DNA from: Anaerocolumna sp. AGMB13025
GTDB lineage: Bacteria > Bacillota > Clostridia > Lachnospirales > Lachnospiraceae
Length of the DNA stretch: 64,000 nt
Direction of reading: 5' to 3'
NCBI RefSeq assembly: GCF_029689925.1
Contig: NZ_CP121445.1
Location: 3,208,501-3,272,500 of the forward strand
Below are positions 1 through 8,261 of this stretch, piece by piece (the stretch's first letter is position 1; each line of letters opens with the position of its first letter). A model generated the notes under the pieces. That model ran no database searches. It had not been told where the DNA came from and saw nothing but the letters and a program-made list of their open reading frames with translations. The translations under genes and the position numbers were made by a program.

Positions 1-1692
1 GGTGTAAAAGACCGTTTCTTAGCGACTTTAAGTACTACGGTTATAAAAGAATCCAAGGATGGTTATCCGGAACTGGAAGACAAGAAAGATTATATATTAA
101 AATTATTAACGATTGAAGAAGATAACTTTAATAAAACCATTGACCAGGGTCTTAGTATTTTAGCTGAATTAGAAGAAGCACTGGTTAAGGAAAACAGCAA
201 GACGTTATCCGGTGAGGATGCCTTTAAGTTATATGATACCTATGGTTTCCCCTTAGATCTTACTAAGGAAATTCTGGAGGAAAAAGGTTTTTCTATCGAT
301 GAAGATGGTTTCCAGAAAGCGATGAAAGTTCAAAGGGAAACTGCCAGAAGTGCCCGTGCTGTTACGAATTATATGGGTGCTGATGAAACCGTTTATCAGC
401 AGTTAGATCCAAGTCTTACGTCTGCCTTTGTAGGTTATGAAAAGACCAGCAATGTCTCTAAAATAATTGCTTTAACCACAGAGTCCGAATTAGTAAAGGA
501 GTTAATTGCAGGTCAAAGCGGTACGATTTTCGTAGAAGAAACCAGCTTTTATGCTACTAGCGGCGGGCAGGCTGCGGATACCGGCCTTATTACAACGGCA
601 GATGCAGAATTTGAAGTGGAAGATACCATTAAATTACAGGGTGGCAAGATTGGTCATGTTGGAAAAGTAACCAAAGGTATGTTTAAAGTATCAGAAAACG
701 CAACCCTTACCATAGATGTCGATAAGAGACTGGCAACCGGTAAAAACCACAGTGCGACTCATTTACTGCAAAAAGCACTCCGTCTGGTATTAGGTTCCCA
801 TGTAGAACAGGCAGGTTCCTTAGTAACCAGTGATAGACTCCGTTTTGACTTTACTCATTTTTCAGCTTTGTCCAAAGAAGAAATCAGCCAGGTAGAAGCT
901 ATTGTTAACGCAGAAATAGCAAAATCCCTTCCGGTAAATACGGATGTGATGACCATCGAAGAAGCTAAGAAAACCGGAGCGATGGCTTTATTTGGTGAGA
1001 AATACGGGGATAAGGTAAGAGTCGTTTCCATGGGAGAATTCAGCAGAGAACTTTGCGGGGGTACCCATGTAAGTAATACCGGAACCATTCTGGTATTTAA
1101 AATTGTTTCTGAAACAGGTGTTGCTGCCGGTGTAAGAAGAATTGAAGCCCTAACGGCTGCAGGAGTATTTTCATATTATAATGAAATTGAAAAAGAATTA
1201 AACCTTGCTGCGAAAACAGCTAAAACGGAACCGGTCAATTTATCAAAACGTATCGAGACACTGCAAGAAGAAATAAAAGCCTTACAATCAGAGAATGAGA
1301 AGCTTAAGAATAAATTAGCAAAAGATGCTTTAGGCGATGTTATGAATCAGGTGACAGAAGTTAAGGGAGTTAAGCTATTAGCTGCCAAAGTACCTGGTGT
1401 TGATATGAACGGACTGCGTAACTTAGGAGATCAGTTAAAGGATAAATTAGGTGATGGTGTTATTATCCTTGCTTCCACAGCAGAAGATAAGGTGAATTTA
1501 ATTGCCATGGCTACCGATAATGCAATGGCGAAAGGTGCCCATGCCGGTAATCTGATTAAAGAACTAGCCGTTTTAGTAGGCGGTGGCGGCGGCGGACGGC
1601 CCAATATGGCTCAGGCCGGCGGAAAGAATCCGGAGGGAATCGATTCTGTTGTTGAACGTGCGCCAAAAGCCCTGGAGGGTCAGATTAAATAG
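1..1692 (+). CDS. alaS: Alanine--tRNA ligase, C-terminal part (5' end outside window)
   Basis: Cytoplasmic enzyme that charges tRNA-Ala. The reading frame is open from base 1, so the gene begins upstream; about 563 codons (the C-terminal two thirds) are present, covering the tail of the tRNA-recognition region, the editing domain and the C-Ala domain. Visible marks are the editing-site HSATHLL (H-x3-H) motif, the ELCGGTH cysteine motif, a coiled-coil stretch rich in Glu/Lys and the glycine-rich GGGGGGRPNMAQAGG segment near the end. An internal ATG at 322 is not a true start because conserved AlaRS sequence continues upstream of it in frame. No clear terminator follows. Confidence 0.97.
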   Translation, partial: GVKDRFLATLSTTVIKESKDGYPELEDKKDYILKLLTIEEDNFNKTIDQGLSILAELEEALVKENSKTLSGEDAFKLYDTYGFPLDLTKEILEEKGFSIDEDGFQKAMKVQRETARSARAVTNYMGADETVYQQLDPSLTSAFVGYEKTSNVSKIIALTTESELVKELIAGQSGTIFVEETSFYATSGGQAADTGLITTADAEFEVEDTIKLQGGKIGHVGKVTKGMFKVSENATLTIDVDKRLATGKNHSATHLLQKALRLVLGSHVEQAGSLVTSDRLRFDFTHFSALSKEEISQVEAIVNAEIAKSLPVNTDVMTIEEAKKTGAMALFGEKYGDKVRVVSMGEFSRELCGGTHVSNTGTILVFKIVSETGVAAGVRRIEALTAAGVFSYYNEIEKELNLAAKTAKTEPVNLSKRIETLQEEIKALQSENEKLKNKLAKDALGDVMNQVTEVKGVKLLAAKVPGVDMNGLRNLGDQLKDKLGDGVIILASTAEDKVNLIAMATDNAMAKGAHAGNLIKELAVLVGGGGGGRPNMAQAGGKNPEGIDSVVERAPKALEGQIK

Positions 1693-1981
1693 ATAAGATA
1701 GTTAGCAGATACCATGCAAATGATATGAATTTTTATATTTGAATCCGCCTGTGGAATTACAGAATCTGGAAACTTGTATCATGTGTATGGTATGCCATAA
1801 GGATAATTCCGAAACTGTGTTTTCCAAAATTATGGAAGAAAATGTATCCTTTTCCTATGCAGCTGAATATAGTATCATATATTTGTTAATTAAGGTTGTT
1901 CACTTTGACGAATAGTCAATAGTTATAGTCCGTTTCGTACTGAATTATTAATAAAAAAATATTTTCATGCATAAAAAATGG
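1693..1981. other. Intergenic region downstream of alaS with an imperfect inverted repeat
   Basis: No gene is seen here. An imperfect inverted repeat pairs 1709-1725 with 1777-1793 (arms begin ATACCAT and end ATGGTAT, 13 of 17 positions matching) around a loop of about 50 nt. There is no T-run after it, so it is not an obvious terminator. A small palindrome TTGACgaataGTCAA lies near 1910-1924, and its TTGACGAATA core recurs at the -35 box of the rpsU promoter. Confidence 0.35.
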
Positions 1982-2009
1982 TTGACGAATAAGAAATTTA
2001 TGCTATAAT
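1982..2009 (+). promoter_or_regulatory. Predicted sigma-A promoter of rpsU
   Basis: TTGACG (1982-1987) and TATAAT (2004-2009) are separated by 16 bp, a near-consensus housekeeping promoter. It lies about 80 bp before the rpsU start codon. Confidence 0.7.
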
Positions 2010-2088
2010 CATAATAGTGCTATTCAAAAAATACCCAAACAGTTGTATAGGCACAATACACAACTGGAGGGAGGTTAGGTGTGAGACT

Positions 2089-2265
2089 ATGTCAAATGTT
2101 ATTGTAAAAGATAATGAGACTTTAGATAGTGCTCTACGTCGATTTAAGAGAAACTGTGCGAAGGCAGGTATTCAGCAAGAAATCCGTAAAAGAGAGCATT
2201 ATGAAAAGCCGAGTGTAAGACGTAAGAAAAAGTCTGAAGCAGCTCGTAAGCGTAAATTCAAATAG
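2089..2265 (+). CDS. rpsU: 30S ribosomal protein S21
   Basis: Small-subunit ribosomal protein S21, 58 residues, the family's usual size in Firmicutes. The sequence begins [20 protein letters not shown] and ends in a very basic tail ([15 protein letters not shown]). The ATG at 2089 is chosen over an in-frame upstream start at 2017 because S21 homology begins there and GGAGG/GAGG sequences lie just upstream. A promoter sits about 80 bp before it and a hairpin terminator about 25 bp after it, so it is probably monocistronic here. Its position before yqfC/yqfD matches the usual Firmicutes neighbourhood. Confidence 0.97.
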   Translation: MSNVIVKDNETLDSALRRFKRNCAKAGIQQEIRKREHYEKPSVRRKKKSEAARKRKFK

Positions 2266-2288
2266 TGGATAATATCTACAAAGGTAAG

Positions 2289-2317
2289 CCCTTGAGCCCA
2301 TTGGTTCAGGGGTTTTT
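2289..2317 (+). terminator. Rho-independent terminator of rpsU
   Basis: A 10-bp stem (CCCTTGAGCC with GGTTCAGGGG, two G-T pairs) closes a 4-nt loop and is followed by TTTTT. It begins 24 bp after the rpsU stop codon. Confidence 0.85.
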
Positions 2318-2328
2318 ATTTATTTTAC

Positions 2329-2379
2329 AGGAAAGTTCTCTGAACTTACCAATAAATAAAAGCCTTCCAGGCAGGATGC
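2329..2379. repeat. Terminator-associated repeat module, copy I
   Basis: This stretch contains a small hairpin (GGaaAGTTCtctGAACTtaCC, 2330-2350) and then a 20-bp block at 2360-2379 (AAGCCTTCCAGG core) identical to 12418-12437. The 22 bp at 2329-2350 match 12384-12405 at 19 positions. AT-rich arms flank the hairpin (TTTTATTTATT / AATAAATAAAA). Both copies sit directly downstream of a terminator. It looks like a dispersed non-coding repeat. Confidence 0.7.
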
Positions 2380-2479
2380 ATAGGTAATAGAATATTTCAA
2401 ATATAACCGGTTCGTGCATAAGACAGGAATTCTTCCCATATATTCTATAATAGTACTTAAGTAGTATGGAGTGGTATGG

Positions 2480-2854
2480 ATGATTAAAAAGCTTAAATCC
2501 AGTCATAAGAAATTTAAACAAAAATCAAATAAAGAAATATATGATCATATCGAGAAAAAGAAAAAAAAGGAAGATACCGAGCGGGCGAGTTATCTCGAAA
2601 TCCTCTCCAGCCAGTTAAAGCTTCCCTCGGATATGCTGGCAGGAGCACCCATTGTGACTGCAATTGGAAGAAGTGAGGTCTGTATAGAGAATTATAAAGG
2701 AATCCTTGAATACAACAGTGCCTTAATTAAAATCCTGACCAAAATCGGCAGCATACATATAGAAGGAAAAAATCTAAATATTGCTTATTTTACCAACGAA
2801 GAGATGAAAATAACTGGCATGATACATACTATAAACTATGTAAATAACAGATGA
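2480..2854 (+). CDS. yqfC: Sporulation protein YqfC
   Basis: Small sporulation protein of the YqfC family, about 124 residues, of unknown biochemical function; in Bacillus subtilis yqfC belongs to the sigma-E (mother-cell) regulon. The N-terminus is strongly basic (MIKKLKSSHKKFKQKSNKE). The core has the family's pattern of short beta segments (IENYKGILEYNSALIKI, IHIEGKNLNIAYFT). The ATG at 2480 is preferred to GTG 2471 because GGAG at 2468-2471 is correctly spaced only for the former. Upstream, CATATATT (2437-2444) after GCATAA is loosely sigma-E-like, and a TATAAT (2446) is also present. yqfD follows. Confidence 0.9.
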   Translation: MIKKLKSSHKKFKQKSNKEIYDHIEKKKKKEDTERASYLEILSSQLKLPSDMLAGAPIVTAIGRSEVCIENYKGILEYNSALIKILTKIGSIHIEGKNLNIAYFTNEEMKITGMIHTINYVNNR

Positions 2855-2902
2855 GAAAAGACATCTAGACTGGCAATTTTAATTTTAACTGGAGGTATTG
2901 GC

Positions 2903-4144
2903 ATGCTGATAAAGCTATTACACTGGTTGCGCGGTTACTTACTGATAAGAATGAAAGGGCAATCTCCGGAACGTTTTATTAATCTGTGCAGCAATAGATA
3001 CATATATCTTTGGGACCTAAAACATAAGGAAGGGGAGTATGAGTTTCGGATTATGCTAAAGGATTATCTGAAACTTAAGCCCATAGCAAAAAAAACCGGC
3101 ACGATTCCTTTTATAAAAAAAAGATATGGATTCCCTTTTTTAATACACAAGTATAAAAAACGTAAGGGTTATCTGGCAGGAATTCTTCTTTTCTGTACGA
3201 TTCTATACATACTTTCACTTTATATATGGGATATTAGTGTATTAGGCGGACATTCCTATACCCAGGAAGCCATGCTGAAATTCTTAAAAAATAATCGGAT
3301 CTATATCGGGCTGCAGAAGAAAAATATTGACTGTCAGGAAATTGAAGAATTAATCCGAGGGACTTATAATGATATCGGATGGGTTTCTGCCGAAATAAAA
3401 GGTACAAGATTAATCATAAAAATTACAGAAACCAATATGCCCGCACCGGCTGTAACGGCTACGAAGAACTGCCATATTGCGGCATCGAAAGACTGCATCA
3501 TTACCCACATTATTACCAGAACCGGGACCCCAAAAGTAAAAGTCGGCAGTGTGGTGAAAAAAGGTGACATACTGGTATCCGGTGTAGTGGATATTATTGG
3601 GGATAATGATATTTTGCTGGCTAAAAAACCGGTAATTGCGGATGCGGATGTCATCGGTAAAACCTTTTATGATTATAAAGACAAAATTCCTATAAATTAT
3701 ACCCAAAAACTGTATACCGGAAGAAGTAAAAAGGGATACCTTGGTTCCTTACTGCTGAAAAAATTTAATTTATATAAACCTAGAATTCCTTATGCAAAGT
3801 ATGATATAATTGTCAATGAATTTATGCTTCATCTAAGTGACAATTTTTACCTGCCAATTGGTTACTCGGTCATTCAGTATCCGGAATATGAAGAAATTAA
3901 AAAGAAATATACAAAGGAAGAAGTTACAGCATTAGCCAATGAAAAATTAAAACGTTTTTTAGAGGAATTAAAGAAAAAAGATGTTTTAATTGTTGAAAAT
4001 AATGTAAAAATAGCAATAGAGAATAATACTTGTATCGCATCCGGCAAAATAATCGTGCAGGAATCCGTAAAGGAATTTAAATCTATTGACGACAGTGAGT
4101 GGAGGATTATAGATACAGATGAGTCTAATGGAAACGATAATTGA
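2903..4144 (+). CDS. yqfD: Sporulation protein YqfD
   Basis: Membrane-anchored sporulation protein of the YqfD family (413 residues), partner of YqfC and co-expressed with it in Bacillus. A basic N-terminal region of about 85 residues (several KKR/KYKKRKG runs) is followed by one clear membrane segment (about residues 92-110, LAGILLFCTILYILSLYIW) and then a long extracytoplasmic region. That region contains a beta-rich segment with the KVKVGSVVKKGDILVSG motif typical of these proteins. GGAGG lies 8 bp before the ATG. Its 3' end overlaps phoH by 26 bp, which suggests translational coupling. Confidence 0.93.
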   Translation: MLIKLLHWLRGYLLIRMKGQSPERFINLCSNRYIYLWDLKHKEGEYEFRIMLKDYLKLKPIAKKTGTIPFIKKRYGFPFLIHKYKKRKGYLAGILLFCTILYILSLYIWDISVLGGHSYTQEAMLKFLKNNRIYIGLQKKNIDCQEIEELIRGTYNDIGWVSAEIKGTRLIIKITETNMPAPAVTATKNCHIAASKDCIITHIITRTGTPKVKVGSVVKKGDILVSGVVDIIGDNDILLAKKPVIADADVIGKTFYDYKDKIPINYTQKLYTGRSKKGYLGSLLLKKFNLYKPRIPYAKYDIIVNEFMLHLSDNFYLPIGYSVIQYPEYEEIKKKYTKEEVTALANEKLKRFLEELKKKDVLIVENNVKIAIENNTCIASGKIIVQESVKEFKSIDDSEWRIIDTDESNGNDN

Positions 4145-5192
4145 TGTACCGGCTGAACATGAGAAAAATGTATTTGGTCAGTTCGATGCTTATGTTAAAA
4201 TGATTGAAAAAACTTTAAATGTAACCGTAATTGTAAGAAACGGAGAAATTAAGCTAATCGGAGAAAACGATAACGTTACGAAAGCTAAAAGTGTATTTGT
4301 GCAATTAATTGAATTATCCAGAAGAGGCAATACCATAACGGAGCAAAATGTAAGTTATGCCCTGTCTTTATGCTTTGAGAATAAAGAATCGGCTATCGTG
4401 GAAATCGATCAGGATTTAATCTGCCATACCATAGCAGGAAAGCCTATAAAGCCGAAAACCCTTGGACAAAAGTCCTATGTGGACTTGATACGCAAAAGGA
4501 TGATTACCTTTGGTATTGGTCCTGCCGGTACCGGAAAAACCTACCTGGCCATGGCTATGGCAGTTACTGCTTTTAAAAATGATGAAGTAAGCAAAATTAT
4601 CTTAACCAGACCCGCAATAGAAGCCGGTGAAAAATTAGGCTTTCTGCCGGGAGATTTACAAAGTAAAGTTGACCCGTATTTAAGACCCTTATATGATGCA
4701 TTGTATCAGATTATGGGTGCGGAAGGTTATCTTAAGAATACAGAAAAAGGTTTAATCGAAGTTGCTCCGTTAGCTTACATGAGAGGCCGGACCCTCGAGA
4801 ATGCTTTTATTATTCTGGATGAAGCCCAGAATACCACTCCAGCCCAAATGAAGATGTTTTTAACCCGAATCGGGTTTGGTTCTAAAGTTATTATTACCGG
4901 GGATTTATCCCAGAAGGATTTGCCTGCCGGGACCCAGTCAGGTCTTGATACAGCTATAAAAGTACTGAGCAAAATCGAGGATATCGGATTTGCTTACCTT
5001 ACCGGTCAGGACGTTGTCAGACATCCGCTGGTTCAAAAGATTGTTATGGCTTATGATGCTTATGAAAGTAAAATAAGTAAAGCAGAAGTAAAAGATAATC
5101 CTTCCCGGTTCCAAAGAAAAAAATTAAATGGCACCAAAGTCCAGAATTTTGAGCGGAATGGTGATAAATCATCCAAAAGAAGAAGATATTAG
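4119..5192 (+). CDS. phoH: PhoH family ATPase
   Basis: PhoH-like cytoplasmic P-loop ATPase of 357 residues, linked by family knowledge to RNA metabolism. An N-terminal KH-like segment (about 1-110) precedes the ATPase domain, which shows Walker A GPAGTGKTYLA, Walker B-type IILDEAQNTTPAQMKMFLTR and the ITGDLSQKDLP motif. The C-terminal 30 residues are basic. The gene overlaps yqfD by 26 bp. The start could be the ATG at 4119 or the one at 4128. The yqfC-yqfD-phoH-HD protein-ybeY order is the classic Firmicutes cluster. Confidence 0.95.
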   Translation: MSLMETIIDVPAEHEKNVFGQFDAYVKMIEKTLNVTVIVRNGEIKLIGENDNVTKAKSVFVQLIELSRRGNTITEQNVSYALSLCFENKESAIVEIDQDLICHTIAGKPIKPKTLGQKSYVDLIRKRMITFGIGPAGTGKTYLAMAMAVTAFKNDEVSKIILTRPAIEAGEKLGFLPGDLQSKVDPYLRPLYDALYQIMGAEGYLKNTEKGLIEVAPLAYMRGRTLENAFIILDEAQNTTPAQMKMFLTRIGFGSKVIITGDLSQKDLPAGTQSGLDTAIKVLSKIEDIGFAYLTGQDVVRHPLVQKIVMAYDAYESKISKAEVKDNPSRFQRKKLNGTKVQNFERNGDKSSKRRRY

Positions 5193-5241
5193 TAAAATAC
5201 GAAAGTTAAGTCTGTACCTTACAGGCTGATGGGGGTTTTTA

Positions 5242-6531
5242 GTGAAACATCTTAGTACTGCCAAAGGCAGTAAGCCATTTGCTTATATGTGCGGGATAGT
5301 AGGGATTGTATCCGTTTTCATCATACTATTCTTTGGGACCGTGAATGGTGCTGCCTTAATTACTATTATAAAATTAAGTGTGTTATCTGTTGTTTTGATA
5401 TCTATTATTGCATTTTATATATTATCACAAGGGGAAAAAATAAAAGAACTGCCGAATTTTTATGTTATTTTTACTATTACTTATCTGGTGTCTATATGTT
5501 TGATCATGTTTACCAAAGGCAGTACAGAACTGACCCTTTGGATGGCAGGCGGTTTATTGACAGCTATGGCGTTTCATATGTATCTGGGATATCTGGTTAC
5601 CTTTAACCTGATTTTGTTAGCTGGTTTTGCTGGAGGCTTTCAGTTAGAGTTCATTATCTATCTGCTGATACTAGGCACTCTTTATTGCCTGTTATCGGGT
5701 TATATGATAAAATTGGCGACCCTTGTTTATTCGACTGTAATAATATTATCCCTGCAGCTTATTTTAATTTTTATCATCCATAATTTTATACTTAAGAATG
5801 CGTTGTATATTACTGCTTTATATTCGCTGGTTTCCAGTCTTGCTGTCATTGGACTTTCATTTTTAGCATATTCCTTATATAAAAAGAAGGTTTTTTCTTC
5901 TCTAGATCACGAAGAACAAAGCACAGAAAGCATAGGAATAGTGAATAGGGAGGATATAAAGGCTGTCGACAGAGATGGCCTTAACTATCAGAATAGTGAT
6001 TTAAGTTATAACCTGGATGAAATTCTGGATATTAATTTTCCGTTATTATTACGATTAAGAGAATATTCCACAAAAGTGTACAAGCATTCCCTTTTAATAA
6101 GCGATCTTTCTCAAAGGGCGGCAAAGGCAGCCGGTGCTGATGAACTTAAGGCAAAAGCAGGCGGTCTTTATCATGAAATAGGCAGGATTACGAATAAAGA
6201 ATATGTGGAAGAAGGCATTAAGTTAGCGGAGGATTATCTGCTTCCGGATTTTATCAAAGATATCATTCGCCAGCATAATATCAAGTATGATAAACCGAAA
6301 TCACCGGAGGCTGCCATTGTCATGATAGCCATCAGTGTAATAGCCACCAAGGAGTATTTGGAAAAAACAGAAGTCAAATCAAGCGGGGACAGTCAAGAGG
6401 AAACCTTAGTTCCTATCGACAAAATCGTAGACAATGTATTTCAGATGCGGTTAAGAAGGGGAAGTCTTGACGAGTCCGGATTGACCCTGAAACAATATAA
6501 TGATTTAAAAGAATTTTTTCTATCTATGTAA
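5242..6531 (+). CDS. Short membrane HD-domain protein (PgpH/YqfF-like, degenerate)
   Basis: By position and sequence this is the YqfF/PgpH-type protein, a cyclic-di-AMP phosphodiesterase family. It has only 429 residues where full-length members have about 700, and lacks the large extracytoplasmic 7TM-HDED region. About six hydrophobic segments fill residues 12-205; the HD-like domain spans about 270-400. H282 and H311 are present, but the HD motif reads YHEIGR (E312 for Asp), the EHHGT-type motif reads RQHNIKY (H345), and the late ADSVEA-type Asp is absent (AISVIA). Catalytic loss is inferred, not shown. It lies 50 bp after phoH and 20 bp before ybeY. Confidence 0.75.
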   Translation: MKHLSTAKGSKPFAYMCGIVGIVSVFIILFFGTVNGAALITIIKLSVLSVVLISIIAFYILSQGEKIKELPNFYVIFTITYLVSICLIMFTKGSTELTLWMAGGLLTAMAFHMYLGYLVTFNLILLAGFAGGFQLEFIIYLLILGTLYCLLSGYMIKLATLVYSTVIILSLQLILIFIIHNFILKNALYITALYSLVSSLAVIGLSFLAYSLYKKKVFSSLDHEEQSTESIGIVNREDIKAVDRDGLNYQNSDLSYNLDEILDINFPLLLRLREYSTKVYKHSLLISDLSQRAAKAAGADELKAKAGGLYHEIGRITNKEYVEEGIKLAEDYLLPDFIKDIIRQHNIKYDKPKSPEAAIVMIAISVIATKEYLEKTEVKSSGDSQEETLVPIDKIVDNVFQMRLRRGSLDESGLTLKQYNDLKEFFLSM

Positions 6532-6551
6532 ATGTTGGGAAAGGAACTAAA

Positions 6552-7049
6552 ATGACACTAAATTTAGAATATGAAGCTGAAATTGAACTTAATCTTGATT
6601 ACCGGAGTATTATAACAAAAGTAGTTGAAAAAGCACTGGATCTGGAGGAATGTCCCTATGAAGTGGAATTAAATGTAATTTTAACAGATAATGAGGAAAT
6701 CAGAGAGATCAACCAGACTTACCGAACTATTGATGCGCCAACGGATGTATTATCATTTCCCATGATTGGTTATGAGACTCCCGGGGATTTCGACGGACTA
6801 GAAGAAGCACAAGAGGATTACTTTAATCCGGAGACGGGAGAATTACTCCTTGGTGACATTATTATATCCGTTGAAAAAGTAATCGAGCAGGCGAAGGAAT
6901 ATGGGCATACCAGGGAACGCGAACTTGCATTTTTAACAGCCCACAGCATGATGCATTTGTTCGGTTATGATCATATGGAAGAAAACGAAAGAATCATAAT
7001 GGAAGAAAAGCAGAAAAAGGTTTTAGACGAGCTTACTATATTCAGATAA
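6552..7049 (+). CDS. ybeY: Endoribonuclease YbeY (rRNA maturation factor)
   Basis: Zinc-dependent endoribonuclease involved in 16S rRNA 3'-end maturation and ribosome quality control; 165 residues, typical length. The metal-binding H-x3-H-x5-H motif is HSMMHLFGYDH near residues 137-147; the usual Gly after the first His is Ser here. The upstream conserved TDVLSFPM segment is also present. AAAGGA precedes the ATG. It directly follows the HD protein and probably shares its transcript. Confidence 0.96.
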   Translation: MTLNLEYEAEIELNLDYRSIITKVVEKALDLEECPYEVELNVILTDNEEIREINQTYRTIDAPTDVLSFPMIGYETPGDFDGLEEAQEDYFNPETGELLLGDIIISVEKVIEQAKEYGHTRERELAFLTAHSMMHLFGYDHMEENERIIMEEKQKKVLDELTIFR

Positions 7050-7075
7050 TGCTTTAAGAACGGGAGATTACTATT

Positions 7076-8179
7076 ATGAAAAAATACAAGATATTTATTA
7101 TTCTGATAATTCTGGTACTAGCACTAGCTGGGTGCAAAAAAAAGGCAGATACAGATATTACTCCAACACCGCCACTGACAGAGACTTCGGAAGAGACCCC
7201 TACACCGACAGTGGAACCGACAGAAGCACCGACAGAGGCACCGGAGAATCATGACGGGGAAGCAATAAGTAAACTGACCGGACTTTGGGTTCCAAAGGAG
7301 ATTAGCACGAAAAGACCATATGCAATTATGTTTAATAATATTAAGCTGGCATCACCCCAAAGCGGAACCTCAGAAGCGTCTATTCTTTATGAAGCAATTG
7401 TTGAAGGCGGTATTACCAGGCTTATGGGTATCTTTGATGAACTTAATGATACCAGGATTGGTTCAGTTCGGAGTGCCAGACATTATTTTGTCAGTTTTGC
7501 AGATGAATATGATGCAATCTATGTTCATTATGGTGAAACCACTTATGCCACCAAAAAGATAAAGCAACTTGGTATTGATGAATTAAGCGGGTTAACGGCT
7601 CTTGGAGATACGGTATTTTACAGGGATAAGTCCATTAAAGCTCCACACAACGCTTTTGCCAGTAAGAAAGGTATCTTAAAAGGCACTGAAATCAAAAAGT
7701 TTGAAACAGAATATCCAAAGGATTATGAAGGGCATTTTAAGTTCTATACTGAGGACAAGGATTTAACAAGCGAGGACAAGGCTGAAACTGTTACCTTAAA
7801 ATTCTCAAGTTATACCAGTCCATATTTTACTTATGATAACAAGGATAAATTATATGGAAGATATCAGTTTGGAACGGAACATATTGATCGCAATACTGGA
7901 AAACAGTTGACTTTTAAAAATATTATTGTACAATTTGTTAAGGAATGGAATATTGATAAAAATGGTTACCAGACCATGAATATAGAAAATGCCGAGGGAA
8001 AAGGATATTATATTACCAACGGTAAAAAATCAGATATTACCTGGAAGAAAAATGAGAGCACGAAAAAAATGCGTTATTACGACGCCCAGGGGAATGAACT
8101 TACAATGAATCCGGGAAAAACGTATATAGCAATTTTTCCGGATAACCGGACGGAAGATGTAGTTTTAGCCGGTAAATAA
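7076..8179 (+). CDS. DUF3048 lipoprotein (YerB-like)
   Basis: Predicted secreted lipoprotein of 367 residues. The N-terminus is a lipoprotein signal with lipobox LALAGC (lipidated Cys at about 20). It is followed by a Thr/Pro/Glu-rich linker (about 27-60), then the DUF3048 region containing RPYAIMFNN, the strongly conserved GVTRL-like segment GGITRLMGIF and RIGSVRSARHYF. The family is of unknown function; Bacillus YerB is the named relative. The start has a GGGAG-type site. It is 26 bp downstream of ybeY and may be the last gene of that transcript. Confidence 0.88.
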   Translation: MKKYKIFIILIILVLALAGCKKKADTDITPTPPLTETSEETPTPTVEPTEAPTEAPENHDGEAISKLTGLWVPKEISTKRPYAIMFNNIKLASPQSGTSEASILYEAIVEGGITRLMGIFDELNDTRIGSVRSARHYFVSFADEYDAIYVHYGETTYATKKIKQLGIDELSGLTALGDTVFYRDKSIKAPHNAFASKKGILKGTEIKKFETEYPKDYEGHFKFYTEDKDLTSEDKAETVTLKFSSYTSPYFTYDNKDKLYGRYQFGTEHIDRNTGKQLTFKNIIVQFVKEWNIDKNGYQTMNIENAEGKGYYITNGKKSDITWKKNESTKKMRYYDAQGNELTMNPGKTYIAIFPDNRTEDVVLAGK

Positions 8180-8261
8180 TATATTAAATTACAAATGATT
8201 TACTTAACATTAGACGCCTGTCAAAGAATAAGCGGCTTATGTTTGTATATAGGAGGATTTT

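Noticed and set aside
2306-2521. 71-codon minus-strand ORF between rpsU and yqfC
   Set aside because: It covers the rpsU terminator and a repeat module and enters yqfC antisense; no start signals.
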